A stretch of DNA of 64,000 nt, from assembly GCF_049651205.1 (NCBI RefSeq), contig NZ_JBASBR010000003.1, positions 1 to 64,000 on the forward strand, in the 5' to 3' direction. Of the stretch, positions 43,261 to 51,994 are shown piece after piece (position 1 is the first letter of the stretch; the number at the start of each line of letters is the position of its first letter). A model generated the notes under the pieces. The model was not told where the DNA came from, searched no databases, and was given only the letters and a program-made list of their open reading frames with translations. Made by a program: the position numbers and the translations under genes. Source of the stretch: Castellaniella sp049651205 (GTDB taxonomy: Bacteria > Pseudomonadota > Gammaproteobacteria > Burkholderiales > Burkholderiaceae_B).

Positions 43261-45666
43261 CTATGTACGCAAACGGGCCCCGTGCTGGCGGGACAGAGCC
43301 TCTGTGAGGCTATGCATGCAATGTTCGATCTGGGCTTCTTCGAGAGTGGCATCCTGGCCCTGAAACCAGAAACGCAAGGCCAAGCTACGCTGCTTGCCCG
43401 AAGACGTGTCGCGCCAGATGTCAAACAGTTTAATGTCTTTAACCACCGATAGGGCGGCATCCGACGCAATCTGATGCTCAAGTGTATCAAGCAAAGACTG
43501 CCAGGGTTGATCCGCATCTACCCAGATGGCCAAATCGCGGACCACCACAGGCTGTCGCGACAGGTTTTGAGGGGTGGGAAATACTCGCCGCGCAATAGTG
43601 TCGGCATCAATTTCGAACACCACCGGCGCGTGAGGCAGATCCAGTGCCTGCGCCCAGCGTGGATGCACCTCACCCAACCAACCCAGGGCCAGTCCGTCCA
43701 GCAGCAATTGTGCGCTACGGCCAGGATGCAAGGCAGGGTGGCTGGCGGCCACGCAGCGCAAGCCGCTTGCACGGGCACCCAGCAAGGATTCGAGGTCGCG
43801 CTTGAGGTCGAAAAAGTCGACTGCACGATCTGGGACGGCCCATTGTTCGGGCACGGCAGGCCCCCACGCAGCCGCTGCCAGCCGGGTGGGCTGGGATACA
43901 CCAGCCACCGCGAGATCGCCATCAACCACGGAGCCATCGCGCGCAAACACGCGGCCAAGCTCGAACACACGCACGCGGTTCTGTTTATGCTTGGCATTGT
44001 GGGCGATATTGGCCAATAAACCACCGATCAAACTGGAACGCATCACGGCCAGCTGGCTGGCGATGGGGTTCAGCAGGCGAATGGGTTGGTCATTGCCGCA
44101 ATAGTTTTGCTCCCAGGCTTCTTCCACAAAAGAGAAGTTGATCACTTCCTGGAAATCCAGCCCCGCCATGGCAGCACGCATGGCATGCGGGCCATAAAGG
44201 GTTTCTGGCACCGCCCGCATACGAGCCGGGGCAACGGGGGGTAGATCAGGAATTTGGTCGAAGCCGTAAATGCGTGCCACTTCTTCGATCAAATCTTCTT
44301 CAATTTCCAGATCAAAACGGGCGGCAGGCGGCGTCACCTGAAAAACGTCGTCATTGTGCGTAAATTCGAAGCCCAGCCGGGTAAATACATCAGCCACTTG
44401 CTGGCTGTCGAGTGTCACACCCAAAACCCGAACACATCGGGACAGCCGCAGCGTCACGGGCTCACGCTTGGGCAATTGGATGATCTGGTCGTCGAGCGGC
44501 CCAGCCTGGCCACCGCAGATATCCAGAATCAACTGCGTCATGATGTCCAGATGTGCAGGAATCGTGGAAAAATCCACACCGCGCTCGAAGCGGTGAGCGG
44601 CTTCGGATGTCAGCTTGTAGCGACGCGTAAGCCCCATGATGGCTTTAGGCCACCAGAAGGCACCCTCAAGAAACACGTCTGTTGTGTCCAAGGTGACGGC
44701 AGAGGCTTGCCCACCCATAATGCCGGCCAGACTTTCGGGGCCATGGCCTGCGTCAATCACACCGACATCCCGAGACAAAGTGACGGTCTGGCCATTAAGG
44801 AGTTCCAGCGACTCGCCCTCATGCGCCCAACGCACGGTCAGCCCACCCTGAATACTACTCAAATCGAACACGTGCGTGGGCCGTCCAAGCTCCAGCATCA
44901 CGTAGTTGGAGATATCCACCAGCGCCGACACCGAGCGTTGGCCGGCACGCTCGAGGCGGGTTTTCATCCACTCGGGGGTAGCGGCCCGGGCATTGACGCC
45001 GCGGACGATACGGCCCGCAAAACGGCCGCAAAGATCAGGAGCTTGCACGGTTACTGCAAGACGGTCTTGCAGCATTACTGGCACAACAGGTACCTCGGGC
45101 TGATGCAGCGCACACCCCGTCAGCGCGGCAACCTCGCGTGCGACGCCCTGTATGGACAGGCAATCAGCCCGGTTGGGTGTCAGTTTGATCGTGAAGATCG
45201 TATCGTCGAGCTCCAGTGCCGTGCGCAGATCAGCACCGGCTTTCAGTTGGTCTGAGAGCTCGAGCAAGCCCGCGTGATCTTGCGACAGGCCAAGCTCGCG
45301 TGCCGAGCACAGCATCCCGTGCGACTCGAGCCCGCGCATTTTGACCGGGCCTATCGTCATGCCCCCTGGCAAGCACGCCCCCACCTGTGCCAAAGGCACG
45401 GTAAGACCCGCTGCGGCATTGGGCGCCCCGCAAACAATCTGCAGCAAGGTGCCCGAACCGTCGTTGACCTGGCACACCCGCAGCTTGTCGGCATTGGGGT
45501 GCGGCTCGATAGATTCGATTTTTGCCACTACCACACCGGAAAATGCCGGCGCATAGGGCTCAGCGTCTTCTACCTCAAGGCCTGCCATAGTGAGGCGATG
45601 AGACAAGGTCTGGCTGTCAATATCGGGATTGGCCCAGCTACGCAGCCATGATTCTGGAAATTGCAT
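43261..45666 (-). CDS. pheT: Phenylalanyl-tRNA synthetase beta subunit
   Basis: An 801-residue protein, normal for the beta chain. In order: the N-terminal oligonucleotide-binding domain (MQFPESWLRSW...), B3/B4 editing domain, B5 helix-turn-helix, catalytic-like core, and the C-terminal anticodon-binding FDX-ACB domain (about 705-800). Forms the alpha2-beta2 enzyme with PheS. Confidence 0.96.
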   Translation of the reverse strand: MQFPESWLRSWANPDIDSQTLSHRLTMAGLEVEDAEPYAPAFSGVVVAKIESIEPHPNADKLRVCQVNDGSGTLLQIVCGAPNAAAGLTVPLAQVGACLPGGMTIGPVKMRGLESHGMLCSARELGLSQDHAGLLELSDQLKAGADLRTALELDDTIFTIKLTPNRADCLSIQGVAREVAALTGCALHQPEVPVVPVMLQDRLAVTVQAPDLCGRFAGRIVRGVNARAATPEWMKTRLERAGQRSVSALVDISNYVMLELGRPTHVFDLSSIQGGLTVRWAHEGESLELLNGQTVTLSRDVGVIDAGHGPESLAGIMGGQASAVTLDTTDVFLEGAFWWPKAIMGLTRRYKLTSEAAHRFERGVDFSTIPAHLDIMTQLILDICGGQAGPLDDQIIQLPKREPVTLRLSRCVRVLGVTLDSQQVADVFTRLGFEFTHNDDVFQVTPPAARFDLEIEEDLIEEVARIYGFDQIPDLPPVAPARMRAVPETLYGPHAMRAAMAGLDFQEVINFSFVEEAWEQNYCGNDQPIRLLNPIASQLAVMRSSLIGGLLANIAHNAKHKQNRVRVFELGRVFARDGSVVDGDLAVAGVSQPTRLAAAAWGPAVPEQWAVPDRAVDFFDLKRDLESLLGARASGLRCVAASHPALHPGRSAQLLLDGLALGWLGEVHPRWAQALDLPHAPVVFEIDADTIARRVFPTPQNLSRQPVVVRDLAIWVDADQPWQSLLDTLEHQIASDAALSVVKDIKLFDIWRDTSSGKQRSLALRFWFQGQDATLEEAQIEHCMHSLTEALSRQHGARLRT

Positions 45667-45704
45667 GATTCGGTTCCGTTTCGCTCAGTGCAGAGACTGG
45701 GATA

Positions 45705-46727
45705 TCAGAGATTGAATTGACGCAGGAAGCGCAGATCGCCCTCAAAGAACTGGCGAAGATCATTGACGCCGTAACGCAGCATCGTGAGGCGCTCGAGCCC
45801 GGAGCCAAAGGCAAAGCCGATATAGCGTTCGGGATCCAGCCCGAAATTGCGCACGACTTGTGGGTGCACCTGCCCGGAACCGGAGATTTCAAGCCACCGG
45901 CCTTGATTGGGGCCTGAGGTAAACATCATGTCGATCTCGGCGGATGGCTCGGTGAACGGGAAAAATGAGGGTCGAAACCGTAATGTGAGATCCTCGGTTT
46001 CAAAGAAAGCACGCAGAAAATTGGTGTACACGCCTTTGAGGTCTGCAAAGGAAATGTCCTCTGCGATCCACAGGCCTTCAACCTGATGAAACATTGGCGA
46101 GTGCGTGGCATCGCTGTCAACCCGATAGGTGCGGCCCGGTGCGATGACCTTGATGGGCGGCTTGTTCATCCGCGCGTAGCGTACCTGCATCGGGCTGGTG
46201 TGCGTACGCAGCACCAGCGGCAAGCCCGTATTGTCTTGCATATCCACATAAAACGTATCCTGCATCGAACGTGCAGGGTGGTTTTCAGGATTGTTGAGCG
46301 AGGTGAAATTGGTCCAATCGTTTTCGATTTCGGGGCCATCAGCCACATCGAAACCAATCGAGCGGAAAATCTGCTCGACCCGCTGCCAGGTACGAATGAC
46401 CGGATGAACGCCCCCGGTGCCGCGCCCTCTGCCAGGCAATGTGACATCGATGGTTTCGGCCGTCAGGCGCTGGTTGAGCGCTGCCTGGGCGATCTCGGCC
46501 CGGCGCGCGTTGAGCAGTTGCTCCACCCGCTGCTTGGCTTGATTGATCTCGGCGCCGCGACTGCGTTTTTCGTCGCCCTGAAGACCTGCAAGCCCCTTGA
46601 GCAATGCGGTTAAAGAGCCTTGCTTGCCCAAAAAGGCAGCTTTTTCATTTTCGAGGGTCGCAGCGTCTGCGGCTTGCGCAAAGCGCGCCCTGGCGTGCGA
46701 AATCAACTCGTCGAGCGTCGTGTCCAT
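45705..46727 (-). CDS. pheS: Phenylalanyl-tRNA synthetase alpha subunit
   Basis: About 340 residues. N-terminal coiled coil, then the class II core: HPVIRTWQRVEQIF, DATHSPMFHQVEG (motif 2) and FGSGLERLTMLRYGV (motif 3). ATG 46727 gives the standard MDTTLDELI start; the longer reading to 46757 runs through the hairpin. 38 bases before pheT. Confidence 0.96.
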   Translation of the reverse strand: MDTTLDELISHARARFAQAADAATLENEKAAFLGKQGSLTALLKGLAGLQGDEKRSRGAEINQAKQRVEQLLNARRAEIAQAALNQRLTAETIDVTLPGRGRGTGGVHPVIRTWQRVEQIFRSIGFDVADGPEIENDWTNFTSLNNPENHPARSMQDTFYVDMQDNTGLPLVLRTHTSPMQVRYARMNKPPIKVIAPGRTYRVDSDATHSPMFHQVEGLWIAEDISFADLKGVYTNFLRAFFETEDLTLRFRPSFFPFTEPSAEIDMMFTSGPNQGRWLEISGSGQVHPQVVRNFGLDPERYIGFAFGSGLERLTMLRYGVNDLRQFFEGDLRFLRQFNL

Positions 46728-46743
46728 AGCTTCTTCCAAAACA

Positions 46744-46771
46744 CAAACGGAGCCCAAATGAGCTCCGTTTG
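46744..46771 (-). terminator. Hairpin with T-run between rplT and pheS (attenuator candidate)
   Basis: On the minus strand CAAACGGAGC pairs with GCTCCGTTTG over 10 bp around an 8-base loop, followed by TGTTTTGG. It sits in the rplT-pheS gap where E. coli has the pheST attenuator. I see no clear Phe-rich leader peptide, so it may act as a partial terminator. Confidence 0.6.
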
Positions 46772-46805
46772 CGATGAGACAGAATCGATAACGAAACTGT
46801 TTTAA

Positions 46806-47165
46806 TCAGGCGGCCAGTGCGGATTTTGCCTGAGCCACGACGGCAGCAAAACCAGCTTTGTCGTTGACAGCCATATCGGCCAGCACCTTGCGGTCGAGTT
46901 CGATGGAGGCTTTTTTCAGGCCAGCAATGAACACGCTGTAGGTAACGCCGAGCTCTCGGCAACCTGCATTGATACGGGCAATCCACAGTGCACGGAACGT
47001 GCGCTTTTTGTTGCGGCGATCGCGGTAGGCGTATTGGCCTGCACGCATGACCGCCTGCTTGGCAACCCGGAATACATTACCGCGGCGACCGCGGTAGCCT
47101 TTGGCGGCTTTAAGAACTTTTTTATGGCGTGCACGAGCTGTGACGCCGCGTTTGACGCGAGGCAT
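46806..47165 (-). CDS. rplT: Ribosomal protein L20
   Basis: A 119-residue, very basic protein beginning MPRVKRGVTARARHKKVL, typical bL20. It binds 23S rRNA early in assembly and in several bacteria represses its own operon by binding leader RNA. 13 bases after rpmI. Confidence 0.98.
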   Translation of the reverse strand: MPRVKRGVTARARHKKVLKAAKGYRGRRGNVFRVAKQAVMRAGQYAYRDRRNKKRTFRALWIARINAGCRELGVTYSVFIAGLKKASIELDRKVLADMAVNDKAGFAAVVAQAKSALAA

Positions 47166-47178
47166 GAGGTATCTCCGA

Positions 47179-47376
47179 TCAGGCGAAAGGCAACATCGCC
47201 TTTACGGAGGCGATATTTGTTTCATGGACAGCAGCCGAACCACGCAGCTGACGCTTATTTTTCGTGGTTTTCTTTGTCAGGATATGACGTTTGAAAGCTT
47301 GGCCGCGCTTGATGGAACCACTGCCGCGCACCTTAAAGCGCTTGGACGCGCCTTTTTTGCTCTTCATCTTGGGCAT
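47179..47376 (-). CDS. rpmI: Ribosomal protein L35
   Basis: A 65-residue bL35 (MPKMKSKKGASKRFKVRGSG). In this window it is not preceded by infC: ubiK lies upstream, and rpmI has its own promoter and 5' hairpin. Confidence 0.98.
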   Translation of the reverse strand: MPKMKSKKGASKRFKVRGSGSIKRGQAFKRHILTKKTTKNKRQLRGSAAVHETNIASVKAMLPFA

Positions 47377-47487
47377 GACGATTACTCTGTTGACTTTGCG
47401 AATTCAGGTGGCCCGACATATCGAGGCACTTGTCCAACCCGGTATCCGCAATCTGCTGAAAACCCGCCATGCGCAACGTGCACGAAC

Positions 47488-47556
47488 GGGCTTGTTTTCC
47501 ATAATTGAAGTATGGAAAAGCCCTTGATTATAGAATGATTTACTGGGTTTTGTCTA
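47488..47556 (-). promoter_or_regulatory. rpmI-rplT promoter and 5' leader hairpin
   Basis: On the minus strand TAGACA (47556-47551) and TATAAT (47532-47527) are 18 bases apart, a strong sigma-70 promoter overlapping the end of ubiK. The transcript would begin with a stem-loop: GGGCTT-TTCCATA pairs with TATGGAA-AACAAGCCC around ATTGAAG's complement, with a 3-base bulge (47523-47488). A further 110-base leader precedes rpmI. A role in L20 feedback is inference. Confidence 0.7.
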
Positions 47557-47803
47557 ACCCGGCGCCCGTTTGCGCTTGTTCAAGTGCCTGCACACGGGAT
47601 TCGAGTACTTGCACGCGATCAAGGGCACGCGCAAGAAGGGCAGCTTGTATGTCGAACTCTTCGCGCGTGATGAGATCCATGCGGGCAAAGGTTTGTGCCA
47701 TCAGCGCTTTCATGTTGCGCTCGATGTCGGCCGCCGGTGTCTTGGCCAGCATGTCGGACACGTTTTTTTGAAAGTCGTCCAGCCACTGATTGGGAGCGAT
47801 CAT
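47540..47803 (-). CDS. ubiK: UbiK-family ubiquinone biosynthesis accessory factor
   Basis: An 87-residue protein with a family start (WLDDFQKNVSDMLAKTPA) and a C-terminal coiled coil (about 55-80, LARALDRVQVLESRVQALE). UbiK assists the soluble Ubi complex in aerobic ubiquinone synthesis. The genes for yifB and ubiK are often neighbours; here they are 38 bases apart. Confidence 0.88.
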   Translation of the reverse strand: MIAPNQWLDDFQKNVSDMLAKTPAADIERNMKALMAQTFARMDLITREEFDIQAALLARALDRVQVLESRVQALEQAQTGAGLDKTQ

Positions 47804-47841
47804 GAGGGTCCTCCTGCAGGTAAAGCGTCTATTTTAACGGT

Positions 47842-49359
47842 TTACGCACTGACATCATCTGACGAGGGACGAAATTGCACCGCTTGTGCCACGTGCTGCA
47901 ATCGAGGTTGCTCAAGCCCATCCAGGTCGGCCAGTGTACGGGCCACCCGCAAAGCCCGCTGGCTTGCCCGCGCAGACCAGCCCAGGCGTTGGATAACCTC
48001 TGCCAGCAATGCGCGGGCTGCATCATCCAGTTGAACATTGGCCAGCAAGCTGGTTGCCTCAAGCCGGGCATTGAGGCAACCTTGGCGTTGCAACTGCCGC
48101 TGGTGGGCCGCCAATACACGCACCCGAACGGCTTCCGAAGACTCTCCAGCCGGTAGCTCGTGCCAGGCTTTCTCGGCAGCCAGCGTCACATGCAAATCGA
48201 TCCGGTCGAGCAAGGGGCCCGACACCTGAGCACGATACTTCAGGATGCGCTCCTGAGGACAGCGGCACACACGCCGTGGATGGCCGTACCAACCACACGG
48301 ACATGGATTCATGGCAGCCAGAAGCTGAAATCGAGCCGGAAAGCGGTAACTGCCTGCAGCCCGTGCCACTGTTACCGAGCCTGTTTCCAGGGGTTCGCGC
48401 AAGGCTTCCAGTGCCCGGCGATCAAACTCGGGAAGCTCATCCAAAAACAGCACACCATGATGCGCCAGACTGATTTCTCCCGGGCGGGGATGTGCACCAC
48501 CTCCCACCAACGCAGCCGTGGACGCCCCATGATGTGGTGCCCTGAAGGGGGGCGCGGCGCTTAGGCCTTGCTGTATGGATACCAGCCCCTGAACCGCCGC
48601 GACCTCCAGTGCCTGCGTCTGGGTAAGCGGCGGCAGCAAACCGGGTAAACGCTGCGCCAACATGCTTTTGCCCACGCCCGGCGGCCCACAGAACAGCACA
48701 CTGTGGCCGCCAGCGGCGGCGATTTCCAGGGCCTGGCGTGCCAGCGCCTGACCGCGCACTTCGCTCATGCAAGCCAACTGGCTGGAAGCAAGCGGCAAAG
48801 CAGCAGGCGTCGCAACCAATAGCGGTTGCCGACCGGCCATATGCGCCACAACCTCTTCCAGACTTTGGGCCTGAAGTACACACAGACCGGGCACCAGAGC
48901 CGCAATACCCGCAGCAGGCGGCGCAAGGATCAGAACCGCTTCGTGATCTTCGCGCGCAAGCGCCAGGGCAATGGCCAGCGCCGCCCGCTCGGCCATCAGC
49001 GCGCCGGTCAGGGACAGCTCACCCGCCAAGACATAGTGCGACATCTCTGTGGCACCCGAGGGTGGCCGGTCGATCTGGCCGGAAGCCAACAGAATCCCCA
49101 CTGCAATCGGGAGGTCGAAGCGGCCAGAGTCTTTGGGCAAATCTGCCGGTGCCAGATTGACGGTAATCCGGCCGGATGGAAACTCAAAGCCGCAGCTAAG
49201 GATGGCAGATCGAACCCGATCCCGGCTTTCTCGAACGCCGGCGCCAGGCAAACCCACAATCGAAAAAGCAGGCAGACCACAGCCGACATGCACCTCTACC
49301 TGGACAGGCCTGACCTGAAGCCCAAACATGGCCCGACCGGCCAGCACAGCAAGCGACAT
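47842..49359 (-). CDS. yifB: YifB/ComM-type Mg-chelatase-like AAA+ ATPase
   Basis: A 505-residue protein. The N-terminal Lon-like fold (about 1-170) begins MSLAVLAGRAMFGLQ. The AAA+ domain has Walker A GPPGVGKSML and Walker B VLFLDELPEF, with a C-terminal Mg-chelatase domain. ComM relatives are hexameric helicases that extend heteroduplex during natural transformation. Divergent from glnK. Confidence 0.94.
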   Translation of the reverse strand: MSLAVLAGRAMFGLQVRPVQVEVHVGCGLPAFSIVGLPGAGVRESRDRVRSAILSCGFEFPSGRITVNLAPADLPKDSGRFDLPIAVGILLASGQIDRPPSGATEMSHYVLAGELSLTGALMAERAALAIALALAREDHEAVLILAPPAAGIAALVPGLCVLQAQSLEEVVAHMAGRQPLLVATPAALPLASSQLACMSEVRGQALARQALEIAAAGGHSVLFCGPPGVGKSMLAQRLPGLLPPLTQTQALEVAAVQGLVSIQQGLSAAPPFRAPHHGASTAALVGGGAHPRPGEISLAHHGVLFLDELPEFDRRALEALREPLETGSVTVARAAGSYRFPARFQLLAAMNPCPCGWYGHPRRVCRCPQERILKYRAQVSGPLLDRIDLHVTLAAEKAWHELPAGESSEAVRVRVLAAHQRQLQRQGCLNARLEATSLLANVQLDDAARALLAEVIQRLGWSARASQRALRVARTLADLDGLEQPRLQHVAQAVQFRPSSDDVSA

Positions 49360-49443
49360 TGCTCATCTCCCCCATCCTTATCATTGCCCCAAACTATACG
49401 GGCCCCAGCCACCACCGGGCATTGGAACAGGCTCATTCTGTCC

Positions 49444-49460
49444 TGCACCAAACGGGTGCA
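49444..49460. promoter_or_regulatory. NtrC binding site 1 (perfect consensus)
   Basis: TGCACC-AAACG-GGTGCA matches the NtrC consensus dyad at all twelve conserved bases. Its centre is about 166 bases upstream of the predicted glnK transcription start. Confidence 0.85.
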
Positions 49461-49475
49461 CACCCCTCTTCTCCT

Positions 49476-49492
49476 TGCACCATCGCGAGGCA
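49476..49492. promoter_or_regulatory. NtrC binding site 2 (imperfect)
   Basis: TGCACC-ATCGC-GAGGCA keeps one perfect half site and has two mismatches in the other. Its centre is 32 bp (three helical turns) from site 1, the tandem spacing that lets NtrC oligomerise. Confidence 0.65.
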
Positions 49493-49591
49493 TATCGCGC
49501 TTTGCGACAACACGCAAATTTCACCTTTCCCAATCGCGTGTCCCTGCCCCAACACGTGCAAGTTCATGACGCATCCAACACGGCAATGTGT

Positions 49592-49607
49592 TGGCACGCC
49601 TTTTGCT
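49592..49607 (+). promoter_or_regulatory. Sigma-54 promoter of glnK-amtB
   Basis: TGGCAC-GCCTT-TTGCT is a full match to the -24/-12 consensus with correct spacing. It predicts transcription from about 49618, 23 bases before the glnK start codon. An AAGGAAG ribosome site follows. Confidence 0.9.
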
Positions 49608-49640
49608 ATGTAGGCACTGCCAGATAAACAAGGAAGACTC

Positions 49641-49979
49641 ATGAAACTCATCACCGCCATCATCAAACCCTTCAAGCTGGACGAGGTGTACGCCGCCCTG
49701 ACAGCAGCCGGGATTCAGGGCATGACAGTGACCGAAGCTCGCGGCTTCGGAAGGCAGAAAGGTCATACAGAGCTCTATCGAGGCGCTGAATATCAGGTCA
49801 GCTTTTTACCCAAATTGCAGATTCAGATTGCTGTGTCTGACGAACAGCTTGAACTGACGATTGAATGTGTGTGCCAGGCAGCACGCACCGGCAAGATTGG
49901 TGACGGCAAAATTTTTGTCACACCCCTCGAACACACTGTACGGATTCGCACGGGTGAAGCCGGCGAATCCGCCCTTTGA
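49641..49979 (+). CDS. glnK: PII signal protein GlnK/GlnB
   Basis: A 112-residue PII protein. It starts MKLITAIIKPFKL, has the uridylylated Tyr51 in the T loop GHTELYRGAEY, and the nucleotide-binding GKIGDGKIFV. It binds ATP/ADP and 2-oxoglutarate and blocks AmtB when nitrogen is plentiful. The NtrC/sigma-54 promoter and linkage to amtB favour GlnK over GlnB. Confidence 0.95.
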   Translation: MKLITAIIKPFKLDEVYAALTAAGIQGMTVTEARGFGRQKGHTELYRGAEYQVSFLPKLQIQIAVSDEQLELTIECVCQAARTGKIGDGKIFVTPLEHTVRIRTGEAGESAL

Positions 49980-50000
49980 ACCATACCGGAACCTGCAAAA

Positions 50001-51233
50001 ATGGATAAAAGCGATGTTGTCTGGGTACTGGTAAGTACCCTTCTGGTCTGGCTGATGTGCGTCCCCGGCCTGGCGCTGTTCTACGGTGGGCTGGCCCGCG
50101 GACGCCATGTGCTGTCGGTAATGAGCCAAACACTGGGGGCCTGTGCACTGGCCATGGTGCTCTGGTTTGCTTACGGTTACTCACTGGCCTTTGCGCCGGG
50201 CTCTGGCATCCTGGGCGGTCTGACACATCTGGGTCTGGCCGGGCTCTATGTCCCGGGCGCAAGCACCACCCTGCCCCTGAGCGGCACGATTCCTGAGCTG
50301 CTGTTTGCGCTATTTCAGGGTGCATTTGCAGCAATCACCTGCGGCCTGATTACGGGCAGTATCGCCGAGCGTACCCGCTTTGGCGCCATGATGCTGTTTA
50401 CCGGCATCTGGTTCACACTCGCCTACCTACCCATTGCCCACATGGTCTGGGCACCCAATGGCTGGTTGCATCTGCGTGGCGCACTCGACTTCGCAGGCGG
50501 CACTGTTGTGCACATCAGCGCAGGCACTGCAGGTCTGGTTGCTGCCCATCTGGTGGGCCCCCGCCAAGGTTATGGCCGCCAGGCGATGCCTCCCCACAAT
50601 CTTCCTTTCAACCTGACTGGTGCCGCACTTCTCTGGATCGGCTGGTTTGGCTTTAATGGCGGATCGGCACTTGCTGCCAACGAGCAAGCCGTGCTTGCCG
50701 TGGTCAATACGATGATGGCAGCCGTCTGCGGTGTGCTGGTCTGGCTACTGATCGAGCGTGTCTTAAGAGGCAAGGCATCTTTGCTGGGAGCCGTCTCGGG
50801 TGCGATTGCCGGCCTGGTCGGCATCACCCCGGCCGCTGGGCTGGTTGCACCCAGCGGTGCCCTGGTGATCGGCGCACTGGCGGCCTGGGCGGCCTTCTAT
50901 GGCGTCAACGGACTCAAGCGCCTCCTGGGCGTTGACGATGCCTTTGATGTCTTTGGCATCCACGCGGTGGGCGGCATCGTCGGTGCCCTGCTGACCGGCA
51001 TATTCCAGTCGAGCAGCCTGGGGGGAGCAGGCCCCGCCGGCGCCCTGTCCATACTGTGGCAGACATGGCTGCAGACAGAAGCGGTCGTTATCAGCATCAT
51101 TTGGGCTGGCGTTGTTGCCGCACTGGCTGTATTTGTGGCCAACGGCCTGATCGGTTTGCGGGCATCCGCCGACCAGGAAAGTGTCGGTATGGATCAAAGC
51201 GATCACGGAGAGAACGCTTACCCCATGGCCTAG
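50001..51233 (+). CDS. amtB: Ammonium transporter AmtB
   Basis: A 410-residue protein with 11 predicted helices. The pore His pair is seen in GTVVHISAGTAG and DVFGIHAVGGIVG. There is no signal peptide: the mature-like start DKSDVVWVLVSTLLVWLM comes directly after Met, unlike E. coli AmtB. Co-transcribed with glnK, 21 bases downstream. Confidence 0.95.
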   Translation: MDKSDVVWVLVSTLLVWLMCVPGLALFYGGLARGRHVLSVMSQTLGACALAMVLWFAYGYSLAFAPGSGILGGLTHLGLAGLYVPGASTTLPLSGTIPELLFALFQGAFAAITCGLITGSIAERTRFGAMMLFTGIWFTLAYLPIAHMVWAPNGWLHLRGALDFAGGTVVHISAGTAGLVAAHLVGPRQGYGRQAMPPHNLPFNLTGAALLWIGWFGFNGGSALAANEQAVLAVVNTMMAAVCGVLVWLLIERVLRGKASLLGAVSGAIAGLVGITPAAGLVAPSGALVIGALAAWAAFYGVNGLKRLLGVDDAFDVFGIHAVGGIVGALLTGIFQSSSLGGAGPAGALSILWQTWLQTEAVVISIIWAGVVAALAVFVANGLIGLRASADQESVGMDQSDHGENAYPMA

Positions 51234-51264
51234 AGACGCGCTCCGCGGCAAATCTTCATGTTCA

Positions 51265-51294
51265 CGAAAAAGGGCGCTTGAGCGCCCTTTTTCG
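51265..51294. terminator. Bidirectional intrinsic terminator after amtB
   Basis: A perfect 14-bp stem (CGAAAAAGGGCGCT / AGCGCCCTTTTTCG) with a 2-base loop and A/T runs on both flanks. It can end glnK-amtB on the plus strand and the lipoprotein transcript on the minus strand. Confidence 0.92.
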
Positions 51295-51332
51295 TTGACT
51301 ATCCTCTGGCCATACATAATGGCCAAGCAGAC

Positions 51333-51722
51333 TTATTTGCTGCTGTCAGTGCCGCTACCCACGGCGCCCTGAATCGCCCCATCAGCCTTTTCAGCACCTT
51401 CCTTGATTGCATCACGGGCGTCGGTGGCAGCCTCACCCATCTTGTCGCCGAGTTCCTCTGCCTTGGTCTTTGCATCCTCGCCAGACTGCTTGATCTGCTC
51501 TTCCAACGTAGGCTTATCAGTCTGGGAGGAGGAATCCTGGGACGACTGAGGCGTTGTAGAGGGTTCTTGAGTGGCTGGCGGCACAGGGGCTGGCGTGGGG
51601 GCTGTGGACGGAACCGGCGCAGCCGGGGGTGCTGCGGGTTCGTCACTCTTGGAGCAAGCCGCCAGCAGGCCCATTGAAGCGACGACTGCGGCCATGGTAA
51701 GCGTTTTGCGCATTGTATTCAT
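51333..51722 (-). CDS. Small Pro/Ala-rich lipoprotein of unknown function
   Basis: About 129 residues. Lipoprotein signal with lipobox GLLAAC, then a Pro/Ala/Thr-rich low-complexity stretch (about 25-65) and a helical charged C-terminal half (about 70-115: QIKQSGEDAKTKAEELGDK...), resembling small periplasmic stress proteins with YtxH-like helices. ATG 51722 has an AAGGGAAG site. Preceded by its own promoter and followed by a terminator, so it is monocistronic. Confidence 0.75.
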   Translation of the reverse strand: MNTMRKTLTMAAVVASMGLLAACSKSDEPAAPPAAPVPSTAPTPAPVPPATQEPSTTPQSSQDSSSQTDKPTLEEQIKQSGEDAKTKAEELGDKMGEAATDARDAIKEGAEKADGAIQGAVGSGTDSSK

Positions 51723-51794
51723 GATCTTCCCTTTTCCAGTTTCCATCGACGGAATTTTTTTAAAGACCGGACTGTAACAGCCGGGCTAGTTACA

Positions 51795-51822
51795 ATTCTA
51801 TCGACCTTGAATAAAGGGTAAA
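51795..51822 (-). promoter_or_regulatory. Sigma-70 promoter of the lipoprotein gene
   Basis: On the minus strand TTTACC (51822-51817) and TAGAAT (51800-51795) are separated by 16 bases, giving a leader of about 65 bases. The rest of 51823-51994 shows nothing I can name. Confidence 0.5.
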
Positions 51823-51994
51823 CCCTGACATGTAAACAGCCATTGCAGGCGGCGCCAGGCAAAACACAGGTTTTGATTTGGACACCCAAGGGAGAAACGC
51901 AGCAAGTGGGCACACAGGCGGCTCTGGCGCAGCCAACAACTGGACACAAAAGACCCGATGCAAATACCGGGCAAATAAGGCCATAGAAAGAAAT

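Noticed and set aside
48826..49569. 247-codon open frame opposite yifB running into the glnK promoter region
   Set aside because: It overlaps a conserved AAA+ gene and the NtrC sites; low-complexity, unconserved composition.
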